Below are positions 1-10,525 of a stretch of 64,000 bases of DNA, one piece after another. A program made the translations under genes and the position numbers. The notes below the pieces were generated by a model. It saw only the letters and a program-made list of their open reading frames with translations. It was not told where the DNA came from and ran no database searches. Position 1 is the first letter of the stretch. Every line of letters starts with the position of its first letter. The stretch is from Urechis unicinctus (lineage: Eukaryota; Annelida; Polychaeta; Xenopneusta; Urechidae), in contig CM067356.1 in NCBI GenBank assembly GCA_034190875.2, positions 53,845,602 through 53,909,601 of the forward strand. The letters run 5' to 3'.

Positions 1-409
1 CGTTGGCAAGTTGAAAAGTATCTTCGCACGATGGGGAGTACCAGAGTACCAGACACCCTTGTGTCTGATAACGGACCCCAGTTCTCATCTCAAGAGTTCG
101 CATCGTTTGGAGCTCAATATGGATTTAGTCAAAGCTGAGAGAGCGGTACAGACAGCAAAGTCAATTCTTCGACAGGAAGATCCTATGTTAGGTCTTATGA
201 TCTATAGAGCGACACCAACGACTTCCACAGGATTCAGTCCTTCACAGCTGATGATGGGTAGACAGATTAGGACTTGCCAATTCTACAAAAGAATCTGCAG
301 CAAGGATGGCCATCTTAGAGTAAAGTGCAGGATAATGATTATGAAACAAAGGCTTCACAAAAATATTATCATGATCGACATCATGCATCACGACCTCTCT
401 CCCCTCTGA
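1..409 (+). pseudogene. Gypsy integrase core fragment (upstream copy)
   Basis: Remnant of the DDE integrase that inserts retrotransposon cDNA. Reading frames still show pieces matching the downstream copy, such as the [14 protein letters not shown] segment that contains the catalytic glutamate. The 38-bp deletion removes the stretch between the second Asp region and that Glu. The 8-bp duplication near position 45 shifts the frame around the SDNGPQF motif. It cannot encode a working enzyme. Confidence 0.85.
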
Positions 410-1002
410 AAGAAGGTCAGAAAGTATTGGTGAGGACGGACAATGAGAAGGTCTGGAACGGTGCCACAGTTATAACACAGGCGGAAACTCAGTTGTGGTG
501 AGAACAGATTAGGGATCTGTCGTTCGACGAAATCGTCGACACCTGCAATCCGTACCTACAGATGTCAACATTTGAGATCATGTTAATACTCCAGTTAGTG
601 AACAACCTCCTGAAGGATTTAGTGCTATAAGCAACAGCCCTGTTACAGACAATTCGCGTACTGTTACTACAAGAGCAGGCAGAACCGTAAAGCCGGTGAC
701 AAGGCTTGATTTATAGTATATTGGAGAAGGAATGTGTATGTTTCATGTCATAATACATAATGTGTGTCTCCTCTCCAGATAATGATTATGTAGTGTTCCC
801 CTGTTATACCATTTAGTTGTGATATTCTTTAGTACAAGAAGCGCTTGTATAATGTTAAAATAGTTTGCTTAAACAGTTGTAAATCACATTAAACAGTAAT
901 AGTGACTTCTATAAGTAGAGTACTAGAGAGACTAAGATTTGGTATTGTTTTATTGAAACATGTATAACTACTGTGAGTTTGTGAGTAACTTAAAAGGGGG
1001 AG
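1..1002 (+). mobile_element. 3' part of a Ty3/gypsy retrotransposon, upstream tandem copy
   Basis: This stretch repeats 3783-4817 almost base for base: integrase core, degenerate integrase C-terminus, 3' untranslated part and polypurine tract. Against the downstream copy it has an 8-bp duplication near position 45, a 38-bp deletion near 134, a 3-bp deletion near 275 and only a few substitutions. It has no LTR at its 3' end: the polypurine tract runs straight into the gag start of the next copy at 1003. The 5' part lies outside the window. Confidence 0.9.
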
Positions 1003-1790
1003 ATGAAACCTCCTGAGACGTTCAACTTTAGTCGTCCGACCGAATGGAAAGAATGGCGCGCACGTTTTGAGCGATATTGCCAGGTGGCAAAACTGTCAAG
1101 TGAGGAAGGCGAAGTTCAGGTTAGCACCTTAATATACGCCCTCGGACCACAGACAGAGACCAAATTCAGCTCTTTCATATTCACAGCGGAAGAAGACAAG
1201 AAAAAACTGAATGTGGTGATTGGAAAATTTGAAGAACATTTTATTCCCAAACGAAATGTCATCCACGAGAGAGCCGTGTTCTACCAGCGATCAAGGTGAA
1301 TTGATAGAAAGTTTCATACGAACATTATATGATTTATCTAGCACCTGTGATTTTGCTACTCTTAAGGAGGAGCAGATAAGAGACAGATTAGTGGTTGGTT
1401 TGCTAGAAAGGGAGCTGTCACAGAAGCTGCAAATGATATCTGACCTCACCTTGGATACAGCTATTCAGCTCGCCAGACAGTGTGAGCAAGTTAAACCCCA
1501 GCTAACTGAACAACAAGCAAACAAGCTTGATGTCTCTGAAGTTAACACCAGAAGTCGTGGATCAGGACGACCACGAGGTCGTGGAAAAGGTCGAGGTAAC
1601 CACAGTCGTTCGAGCCAAGAGCCAACAGCAAATGTGGGCCAAACCAAGTCATTTGAATCTCAAGGGGCATGTGGCAGATGTGGTCGCAGTCACCCACAGG
1701 GACAATGTTCAGCAAAGAGAGCTAAATGTCACAACTGCCAGAAAGTAGAACATTATGCAGCATGTTGTAAATCAGGTCAGTCTCACGGTC
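1003..1790 (+). pseudogene. Gag, frameshifted, with two zinc knuckles
   Basis: Structural nucleocapsid protein of the retrotransposon. The ATG at 1003 opens a frame typical of gypsy gag (MKPPETFNFSRPTEWKEW). The frame breaks near 1290 and continues in the next frame. Two zinc knuckles follow: one at about 1671-1707 with spacing CX2CX3HX4C, and a second at about 1729-1770 with CX2CX4HX4C, in which the Gly usually before His is Glu. Arg/Gly-rich sequence at about 1555-1610 probably bound RNA. The frameshift makes it a pseudogene, or needs an unusual recoding event. Confidence 0.85.
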
Positions 1791-1894
1791 GTGGGATACG
1801 CGAAGTGGTTGTCCCCGAATCAAATACAGAGTCATCATATTTCCTTGGTTCTGTCTCATGTGACCATGATAGTAAGGATCAGCCATGGGAGGTG

Positions 1895-2170
1895 AAACTG
1901 AGACTTTGTGAACAGTTTGTCCATTTCAAGATTGACACTGGAGCTGATGTGACAGTTATAACAGTTAAGTCATACAAAGCTTTGAAGGATGCCCCACCCT
2001 TAAGACCTGTTGGAGTTGGTCTAAGTAGTGTTGGAAGTCCATTGTGGTGTCAAGGGGTGTTCAACGCCAAGATCAAGCATAAAGGCAAGTTGTATTGCAT
2101 GAAAATATACTTTGTCAAGGGAACAACTGGTAGTAACTTGTTGAGTCGGAACGCATCCAAAGCCATGGGG
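1895..2170 (+). pseudogene. Retrotransposon aspartic protease domain
   Basis: The motif IDTGADVTVI at about 1931-1960 is the active site (D-T-G-A) of retropepsins, which cut the Gag-Pol polyprotein and act as dimers. It stays in frame with the second gag frame and runs into the reverse transcriptase, as in gypsy Gag-Pol. The protease itself looks intact, but frameshifts upstream and downstream break the polyprotein. Confidence 0.85.
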
Positions 2171-2229
2171 TTCGTTCATCTCCAGTTGAACGAAACAAAA
2201 ATGGATTCTTCAGTGTTTGGTGATGTAGG

Positions 2230-2865
2230 GCTCATGAAGTGTCTACTGATCAACATTAGATTAAAAGCTGATTCAGAGCCATACAGCATTAACACAGCGC
2301 GTAGGATACCCATACCTCTAATGTCAAAGGTTAAAGAGGAACTGCGACGGATGGAGAGCCATGGTGTAATTGCTCCCGTTCAGGAACCAACAGAGTGGTG
2401 TGCTCCAATCATTCCAGTGTTGAAAAAGGACAAGACAGTCCGATTATGTGTGGAATTGAAAAGATTGAATGAGTCCGTGGTAAGAGAGGTATTTTTTACC
2501 AACTCTAGATGACATTCTACCAAAATTGTCAGGAGCAAAAATATTCTCATCCCTGGATGCGGCAAGTGGTTTTTGGGCCATACCATTGAACCCAGAGTGT
2601 TCCAAGTTGACAACATTCATCACTCCATTTGGCAGATATTGCTTTCGTAGATTGCCCTTTGGAATCACGAGTGCGCTGGAGATATTCCAGCGGGTCATGA
2701 CCGACCTGTTGCAAGACACTGATGGAGTCGTCCAATATGGTTTGGACATGGGGACCGAGTCAAGACCGGGCCTTTCGAGAGGCAAAATTACGCATTACTT
2801 TAGCGCCTGTGCTTGCATATTTCGACCCGAACCTGCCGACTGTAGTGTCCGCAACTGAAAACTGG
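2230..2865 (+). pseudogene. Reverse transcriptase, broken, catalytic YxDD segment deleted
   Basis: Fingers and palm motifs of a gypsy reverse transcriptase are visible: KDKTVRLCVELKRLN at about 2427-2470, then after a frameshift near 2490 SSLDAASGFW (holding the first catalytic Asp) at about 2548-2577, and RRLPFGITSA at about 2647-2676. Just after a DGVV tetrapeptide near 2728 the sequence jumps to the connection region before RNase H, so the YxDD box and thumb are missing. The first base changes also look decayed. It cannot make a working polymerase. Confidence 0.85.
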
Positions 2866-3180
2866 AAGTAATGAACTTAAGCCAATAGCTTTTGCATCTC
2901 GCTCACTAATCACAGCTGAAAGAAACTATGCGCAAATAGAAAAAGGAATGTTTGGCCTCAGTGTGGGCATGTGAGAAGTTCACGCAATACCTGTCTGGGT
3001 TGGAGACATTTAAGTTGTTAACTAACCATAAACCGCTGGTACCCCTGATTATGAGCAAGGACATTGATCAGGTGCCAATAAGATGCCAGCGTCTGCTCCT
3101 TCGGCTCATGAGATTCAATCCCAGAGCTGAGTATGTACCAGGGAATGACATGGTCATGGCTGACACTCTATCAAGGAGTC
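2866..3180 (+). pseudogene. RNase H domain, 5' part deleted and frameshifted
   Basis: Recognisable gypsy RNase H sequence starts around 2880 (KPIAFASRSL, ERNYAQIEK). The frame changes near 2950 and continues as FTQYLSGLETFKLLTNHKPL and on to the AEYVPGNDMVMADTLSR segment that closes the domain. The N-terminal part, including the first catalytic acidic residue normally in an Asp-Ala-Ser context, has been deleted. The domain removes the RNA strand during cDNA synthesis. Confidence 0.8.
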
Positions 3181-4300
3181 CCATGCAGCACGATTCTGCG
3201 GACACTGTTAAGGCAGAAGAGGTTACGCTTCATGTGGACGCATTGCAAGAGAAGTCGTTCTCCACAGCGAAGCTTGAAGATGTCAAGGTCGCGACCGACA
3301 AGGATGAGGAGTTGCAGATAGTCATCGACTATACTTTGTCTGGTTGGCCAAAGCACATAAGAGATGTACCTCTACACCTGCGTGGATACTATGAGATTAG
3401 GAATCACTTGTCAGTATCGGAGAGATTACTGCTGTATGATGACAGAATCTACATCCCAAAGAGCGTTCAAAGTGATATATTGCGCAGGATTCATGACGGC
3501 CACCAGGGGATAAATAAGTGCCGAGAGAGGGCCAGATCGTCTGTTTACTGGATTGGGATGAGCAAGCAGATACAAGAACTTGTGGAATCTTGCACCCATT
3601 GCCAGAAGTTTCAGAAAGCACAGACATGAGCCACTCATCTCTACTCCGTTACCCTCTCGTCCATGGGAACGGGTAGCAGCCGACTTGTGTGAGTACAACA
3701 AACTGATGTACCTCATAGTGATTGACTACTACTCGAGATATATCGAAATCGTCCATCTGATAAGTACTACGACTCGCTGTGTCGTTGGCAAGTTGAAAAG
3801 TATCTTCGCACGATGGGGAGTACCAGACACCCTTGTGTCTGATAACGGACCCCAGTTCTCATCTCAAGAGTTCGCATCGTTTGGAGCTCAATATGGATTT
3901 AGTCATGTGACTACAAGTCCCCATTTCCCGCAGGCCAACGGCGAAGCTGAGAGAGCGGTACAGACAGCAAAGTCAATTCTTCGACAGGAAGATCCTATGT
4001 TAGGTCTTATGATCTATAGAGCGACACCAACGACTTCCACAGGATTCAGTCCTTCACAGCTGATGATGGGTAGACAGATTAGGACTACTTGCCAATTCTA
4101 CAAAAGAATCTGCAGCAAGGATGGCCATCTTAGAGTAAAGTGCAGGATAATGATTATGAAACAAAGGCTTCACAAAAATATTATCATGATCGACATCATG
4201 CATCACGACCTCTCTCCCCTCTGAAAGAAGGTCAGAAAGTATTGGTGAGGACGGACAATGAGAAGGTCTGGAACGGTGCCACAGTTATAACACAGGCGGA
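3181..4300 (+). pseudogene. Integrase, core intact but frameshifted at both ends
   Basis: The zinc-binding HHCC region is seen at about 3490-3606 (HDGHQG, then CTHC). The frame breaks near 3625. The core then reads WERVAADLC (first Asp), [10 protein letters not shown] (second Asp) and NGEAERAVQ (Glu), a D,D,35E-type catalytic triad. After about 4085 the frame shifts again and the C-terminal domain is scrambled. The enzyme would insert the cDNA into chromosomes, but this copy cannot encode it in one piece. The upstream copy shares the C-terminal shift. Confidence 0.85.
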
Positions 4301-4806
4301 AACTCAGTTGTGGTGAGAACAGATTAGGGATCTGTCGTTCGACGAAATCGTCGACACCTGCAATCCGTACCTACAGATGTCAACATTTGAGATCATGTTA
4401 ATACTCCAGTTAGTGAACAACCTCCTGAAGGATTTAGTGCTATAAGCAACATCCCTGTTACAGACAATTCGCGTACTGTTACTACAAGAGCAGGCAGAAC
4501 CGTAAAGCCGGTGACAAGGCTTGATTTATAGTATATTGGAGAAGGAATGTGTATGTTTCATGTCATAATACATAATGTGTGTCTCCTCTCCAGATAATGA
4601 TTATGTAGTGTTCCCCTGTTATACCATTTAGTTGTGATATTCTTTAGTACAAGAAGCGCTTGTATAATGTTAAAATAGTTTGCTTAAACAGTTGTAAATC
4701 ACATTAAACAGTAATAGTGACTTCTATAAGTAGAGTACTAGAGAGACTAAAATTTGGTATTGTTTTATTGAAACATGTATAACTACTGTGAGTTTGTGAG
4801 TAACTT

Positions 4807-4818
4807 AAAAGGGGGAGA
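4807..4818 (+). other. Polypurine tract
   Basis: The purine run AAAAGGGGGAGA lies immediately before the TG that opens the 3' LTR, the expected site for priming plus-strand DNA synthesis. The same tract at 991-1002 is followed by gag instead of an LTR. Confidence 0.85.
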
Positions 4819-5002
4819 TGTAACAGGATCATAATGTTAAGTTTACGGTATTGTGTATCGCGGAAAGCGATCCAGCGCATGCGCGGTGGTTATTATTAAA
4901 ATCGAAGCTAGACTGCAACATGGAGTCTTGTTGATATTCTTACACCATGGTATACTGAAAGTAAACTATGAAATAAACCGATGGCTCACTGAAAACGTTA
5001 CA
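4819..5002 (+). repeat. 3' LTR of the gypsy element, 184 bp
   Basis: It begins TGTAAC directly after the polypurine tract and ends GTTACA, a 6-bp terminal inverted repeat with the canonical TG...CA ends. A poly(A) signal lies inside. The end is inferred from the inverted repeat, because no second LTR is present for comparison and no target duplication can be tested. Confidence 0.7.
4972..4977 (+). promoter_or_regulatory. Poly(A) signal in the LTR
   Basis: AATAAA about 25 bp before the proposed LTR end, a usual place for the R/U5 processing signal of a short gypsy LTR. Confidence 0.5.
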
Positions 5003-5274
5003 CAACCAACTTGCCTAGATCGGATGGCTGCAGTCCGTTTTGAGCCGCATCAAGGTATCAGCCCACCCCACCCCCTCCAAAGCTATCTAGCTATGACAAC
5101 GCATATGCGCTAGAATAGCTCGTAAATCCCAAGTAACGCATATCTTTACGAGTTTCCAATTTTGCGCGTTTCACTAACAGCGCACACGACAACTAGCGCA
5201 CTAAAGTAGCACATACATATATGGGCAACCTAGACCACGCATAAAACCGTAAGTAACGCATAGAGTAGTTCAAA
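5003..5274. repeat. Subterminal repeat region in front of the Harbinger transposase
   Basis: No gene. The stretch is rich in short motifs of the type AACGCATATGCG (about 5098-5109) and AACGCATA (5136 on), with GTTTCACTAACAGCGCA at 5168-5184. The same motifs occur in the opposite orientation at 19083-19221. Position just 5' of the transposase ATG suggests the left end and transposase-binding region of a Harbinger element starting near 5090-5168. Confidence 0.45.
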
Positions 5275-7092
5275 ATGGCGTTCCTTGCACTGAACGTAAC
5301 TGAATTTGTCAGGCGTAGACGCGTATTTTTGCCAAGAAAACGGCTCAGCGATGTCGCCGACTTCGAATTAGGCAATTATAGATTGCCAAGACATCTGCTC
5401 GCAGTGATTTTTGTAACTTCACCAACTGATCAAAGACAATCGAACCCGACTCCCAGGTTTGCACATTTGCTTATTATTGATTGTAACTGGTTCTATTTTA
5501 CAGATAGAGCTAAAATTTTTTGGTCGAGCATTCGATCAACCCAGACTTTTTTTGTAACTTCAGGCGATCCGTGTTGAAAGTAATTAACTGATCAAAGGAA
5601 AACATTTTCGATAACCCGATTTTCTTCCGAAATACAAGCCTGGAGAGCGGTTTCCCAGAGTGCCCCTGCAACTTCCGGTTTATATTTCCGACTCTCTGCA
5701 TTTGTCAGTGAAATTCGTGTTAGCTGAAATCTATAGAAATCTACCCAATCACCCATTTGTACCGAACGAATAATTATGTAAGTATTTTCATAAATGTATT
5801 TGACATTGTTGTATATTTTTTTGATGGTCCCAAAACTTCGCTTTCGGTTCACCAACACAAAATGAGCGAAAATACGATGTTTGTATAGTGGCGGTAAGAA
5901 CAAAGCAATAAGTGAACTAAGAGGAAGTGATACTTGTACTTTTTCGATGAGCTAGAAATTTATAGTATTAAAGCAGTGACCAAGAAGAACTTGTTTTATG
6001 GATGAATATTGATTAGCTTTCTTTATGAACTATGACAGACTTTCATAATGTGCTTTGACAAAGGTTGCTTTGATTATGAGGGATTTTAGTATCAACGCTA
6101 TGATTGGTGGTTTTTAATAAAAAAATCAAAGGTTATCTTTCCCAGAAAGAATAATTATTATTATTTGAAATTAGTGTTCAATTTAATTAAAAACTAATGT
6201 TCCTTATTAGTGTTATCATAATTTGATCCTAATCAGTTCACTATAAACTATATGCTCCAGTATGATTCCAATATAATCTTCTTGCCTCATCAAATCAATT
6301 ACTTATATTTATATTCAGGTTCTTGCAGCCCTTAGATTCTATTCTAAGGGCAGTATGCTGTCTGAGATGGCTGAGATCCACGGAATATCCACCGCATCCA
6401 CGTCCCGAATAATACATAAAGTGTCTTCATATCTCTGCTCCATTGCAGCAGAATATATAAACTTCCCCACAGCTAGGTACTATGATGAATTCATTATAAT
6501 AAATAAAATTAATATCATATTGTTGACATAAAACTATGTAATATTGCATTTCATATTAATTGTGTTCTCTAATTATTATTCAGAAATGAGCTAATCCGCT
6601 TAGGCAAGCAATTTCACAACATTGCCCAATTCCCTAGTGTTGTGCCATTGATGGCACCCATATTCAAATTAAAGCACCATCCAGGGAAGAATGGTCCTTC
6701 GTAAAAAGGAAGAGTGAACATTCTATCAATGTACATGTATGATTCCACTATTATTTTCAAATTTGTAAACCCTGAGTCATTGTACAGTTTTCTATAACTT
6801 CATTCACTACATGGGCCATTATCTATTTTTTCAGATCATCTGTGATTCTAAACTGTTGATTAGAGATGTTGTCGCAAGGTGGCCCGGGTCGACACATGAT
6901 GCCTTCATGCTCGGTCAGAGTACTATTAAAGAAAGATTTGAGGCAGGAAATTTTGAAGGGCTCTTGCTGCTTTGGGAAAGCGGCTTTCCCTGCAAGGACT
7001 GGCTTTTAACTCCCTTTCTCAACCCAAGCAACCGAGCGCAGCGGCGATATAACCATGCCCACAAAACCACCAAAGTGGCACATGGACTATAA
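5275..7092 (+). pseudogene. PIF/Harbinger (HARBI1-like) transposase, decayed, four exon-like blocks
   Basis: DDE transposase of the PIF/Harbinger superfamily. Block 1 (from 5275) begins MAFLALNVTEFVRRRRVFLP, a typical N-terminus. Block 2 (6319-6476) reads VLAALRFYSKGSMLSEMAEI, the helix-turn-helix region. Block 3 (6584-6736) holds the first catalytic Asp in IDGTHIQIKAPS, but a frameshift lies just before it. Block 4 (6835-7092) reads VVARWPGSTHDAF and LNPSNRAQRRYN. Blocks 2-4 have AG acceptors (CAG or TCAG), and blocks 2 and 3 have GT donors. The expected GDSGYP motif, holding the second catalytic Asp, reads WESGFP, and the segment with the catalytic Glu is missing. The enzyme is certainly dead. 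The normal partner, a Myb-like protein, was not found nearby. Confidence 0.85.
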
Positions 7093-7485
7093 CATGGGGT
7101 GACGTGACGCGATGCCACGGACATTAACATTTTTTAGTTTTTTAGCTTTATTCATATATGTACTTTATCAGTCTACAACCACTCCGCAGTTTCGACTTGG
7201 GAGGAGATAGTGAATAATGAACGATCCCCTAGCTCCTGTGTCCTACACATATAATTTATGCTCCATAGAACCGGGACCAGTTTTCCATCCGTCTTTATCA
7301 ACAAACTGTCACTTCCAATTACCTGTTTGTATATTGTTTCTGGACATGTTATATCGATCAATATGTGATGAAACAAATGGACTTCGTTCTTATCTAGTTC
7401 TTAACATTGGAGCTTGCCATTTGCAGACATGTGTCTTGCTGACATATGCAATGGCAGATTGATTGTAACACATGTTCCTCGCTTG
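7093..7485. other. No recognisable gene
   Basis: AT-rich sequence after the Harbinger fragment. Short frames on both strands show no family resemblance. I see no transposon end here. Confidence 0.6.
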
Positions 7486-7830
7486 GATAGCATAGTAAAT
7501 ACAGTGTCCTTGCTTGGATAGCATGGTGAACCCTGTGTGTGATCTAGCTTGGATAGCATAGTAAACCCAATGTGTGCCCAGGCTTAGATAGCACATTAAA
7601 CCCAGCGTGTGCCTTAGCATGGAGAGCATAATGTGTCCTGGCTTGGATAGGATTCGCCAAGTTAAAAACAGTCAACAGTCAGTGTGCCCCAGCATGGAAA
7701 GCAAAGTAAAAACCAGCCTGACAGAGTTGTATACCACAGTAAACCCAACATATCCTTGCTCGTATAGGATAGTAAAGCCCCTGTGACCTAGCTTGGATAG
7801 CATAGTAACAGCTGGTAACCCCAGTGTATA
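7486..7830 (+). repeat. Degenerate tandem repeat, unit about 32-36 bp
   Basis: About ten divergent units built on GCTTGGATAGCATAGTAAAC followed by CCAGTGTGTGCCT-like sequence. Unit length varies through small indels. Open frames on the - strand across it are a by-product of the repetition. Confidence 0.8.
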
Positions 7831-10282
7831 ACACAATTGATTATACTTCTTTCTGTTACTAACACAGCAAATTGCAAGCGTCGCAAGACTGTCGATCATG
7901 TTGGTATATAATATATAAGATAATTCTATTTGAATGTAATGATGTATTTTCCTCAACTAAGCCTAGACTTTAGTGAATCACCATTGTTTGTACCATTGTT
8001 AGACACAGTTCGTCTTGAAGGAGGTATGAGCTCTATCCTGTGCCTTCCAGATGAGTTTGTCTAATTGTACTTAATTGTAAAGTTAATCAGCGCCCAGCGG
8101 CGGAATTACGCAGGTATTAAAATAAGAGCGATTGAAGGGAATTAGGAACATTGCCAGCGAGCTAGAGGCAACCTGGGTTGCATGATTTTAGCAGCAAAGT
8201 TTACAAGAACCACAGTAGGACAAACAAAGGCTACCATGGCAACTAAGTGTTGATGATTAGCGGAGACCCGCTCCACCAAAATAAGTCGCACCTTGGCAAC
8301 GTCTTGAATTGTGACGAATCTCCAAGACTTACATCTACCGGACCGAGGTAAAATCCTCGGGGCCAAGGTTGTAACTATGACAATTAACGATGGAATTGGT
8401 ATTTGTCTGGCCTTTCTCACTAGTTGGTGCATTTTTGGCTGCATACAAAACGCAATGCATTCAGTCAGCCAGATCCGTTTTGTCGAGGCCTATTTGGGGA
8501 CTGCGGTGTTCGCCTGTAACTGACTGGTGGCATCGCGCAGTTCAAAAGCAGACACTGCATCAAATTTTATTATGTTGAAATGGACAAGTCCAGGCTCTTC
8601 ACAGACCCACTGTCTACGATCCCAGGGTGTACTATTGTGTGTGAATTGAGTACATATTATAGAAAACACACTAGTATATGCAAACTAACCGAGCAAGGCT
8701 CGAAACCAACACCTACCCCCTCGTAAATGACTGCTGAAAACGATGGTAACCCCGGTCGATCGGTGATATTTTTATAAACTCAGACGTCGTGCAGTGCTTC
8801 TCCTCTTTCAAAAACCGAAGTGTTAAAAACATTGGTCTCTCCTTTCTAGCCATCCTGCGTATCCGGCCAGGGGCTCTTTTTCGAGCGGAATCTTTCACCT
8901 CTACTCTACCCCCTATACGGCCACTACTACCTCTACCTCTACCTCCCCTATACGGCCACTACAGATACCGTTCATTATACCAGAGTTTATTATCAAGGCA
9001 TTGTTATCAGGCCACCAAACATGAGCCATAAGACACCAGCACCGACGGAAAAGTTGGTCTTTTCACACAGTCCTTATATAGGGAACTCACTCAAATTAGG
9101 TCAGCTATAGGCCAGTCAGTCACACGGCGGTTGGAACAGATTGGGAACCGCCGCGCTGCGCACATGACATGACATAGTGCTTAACTGCTAAATACTAAGT
9201 CACACAACAATGATAGGGAAGAACTTGAACATTGGCTATTGAGGACGCAGGTAAATCCAAATAAAAATAAATCGACGTCTACGTGAACGCGGCTCTGTGG
9301 TTCCTTTCCATCATATAGACAGGTGTGGCTCAGGATGCCAGCTGAAGGTGCTTGGAATGGTAATGGTAATATTGGGGTTCAGGTCACTTTCATCAACGAG
9401 GTGATATCGTGACGGTGATGGATGCGGATGATTGTGATGAATCGATACTTGACACCAACCCGGGCTGCGAAACAAACGCCGCTGGTATATCCCCTTTCAG
9501 AGATGGGACTGCCATTTAATGTGATCATCAGCGTCACGCATAGCCAGTCAGCTTGTCACACCTTGGGATCGACCAACTCGATACTCGATAGGCGGCGCAG
9601 CTATCCACTGCGCAGCGAGAACTGGCAAAGTAAAGGGGTTTGAAAACAAACGGCGCTGAGTGCGATTGGGTGACGTGAGATAGGATTAACAGATTTGACG
9701 TGACGGGCGTGCCAATGGACGCATAGACACATGGAAGCCTGATATTGGGAACCAAATGCCGGTTGTTGATCCGACCGGGTTATATGCGAGCCAGTGGAGA
9801 ATGTCACCGAACGTTTCGTCAGACTTGCAAACGCGATGACCCAATAACTTATCGTTGGCCACAACAAATACCATTGGTTATGTGATACCAATCGATGGCA
9901 ATTGATGAGGGGTGTCCCAGTTTAGCACTTTGAGAGACAACATACAGCAATTTATTTTGAATATTTAGTCTGCTGTAAGCAGTAAACAAAAATATATATT
10001 CATCTAGCTCCGGTCGAACGGTAACATGAATTTATACCGTTCTGATGCGATCATTATACACGCGTCGCCGTGTTCGCGTTTGGGTTGAAGGGCTACTCTG
10101 TGCAACTAGAAAATAACATATATCAAGAGCCTTTACAAAAAATAGACTTCGCGCACCAAAAAAACTTACCCCCACTCGCCGGTATTCTTCAATGAATGCC
10201 ATCGATAGTTCGTTTCCGAGAAAATCGCGATACGATGTCTGCCATTTTGGAAAATATTAATTCCCGCGATTTCCCGCATTGC
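7831..10282. other. Intergenic, no recognisable gene
   Basis: Short frames on both strands resemble nothing I know. A dispersed motif (CGGTCGA..CGGTAAYAT followed by AGACGTC) occurs around 8750-8795 and, in part, around 10008-10035. Pyrimidine-rich short repeats of CTCTACC and TATACGGCCACTAC lie at about 8902-8961. Confidence 0.55.
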
Positions 10283-10290
10283 CTTAGCAT

Positions 10291-10517
10291 CCCAAGGGGG
10301 AGGACGCACTTACCCTAACTCGGATAGGGGTGTGCCGCGGGACCTCGAAAACCCGTACACGTTGTACAAGTTGAGAATGGGAAAAAGTAAACTCCATCGT
10401 ACAAGGTATTATGCGAATGTATAACCCGTCGTACAAGTCGAAAGGCCAAAAAAACATGCCCCTTCGCGCGGCACATTTATACTATATCTATACACTTAAG
10501 TGCCCCCCCCCCCCGGG
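10291..10517 (+). mobile_element. hAT-like MITE, copy 1 (227 bp, 8-bp target duplication)
   Basis: Flanked by the perfect 8-bp direct repeat CTTAGCAT (10283-10290 and 10518-10525). Ends are inverted: left CCCAAGGGGGAGGACGCACTTA, right AAGTGCCCC...CCCCGGG. The body matches the element at 13169-13450, with shared words such as GGATAGGGGTGTGCCGCGGG and repeated CGTACAAG blocks. 8-bp duplications are typical of hAT transposons. It codes for nothing. Confidence 0.8.
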
Positions 10518-10525
10518 CTTAGCAT

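Larger units (their letters stand above)
1003..5002 (+). mobile_element. Ty3/gypsy LTR retrotransposon, downstream copy without 5' LTR
   Basis: Domain order is gag, zinc knuckles, aspartic protease, reverse transcriptase, RNase H, integrase, polypurine tract and 3' LTR, the order of the Ty3/gypsy (Metaviridae-type) class. No 5' LTR, primer-binding site or leader precedes gag. Several frameshifts and at least one large pol deletion make it non-autonomous. The short LTR and the two small zinc knuckles suggest a Mag or CsRn1-like lineage, but a phylogeny would be needed to place it. Confidence 0.9.
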
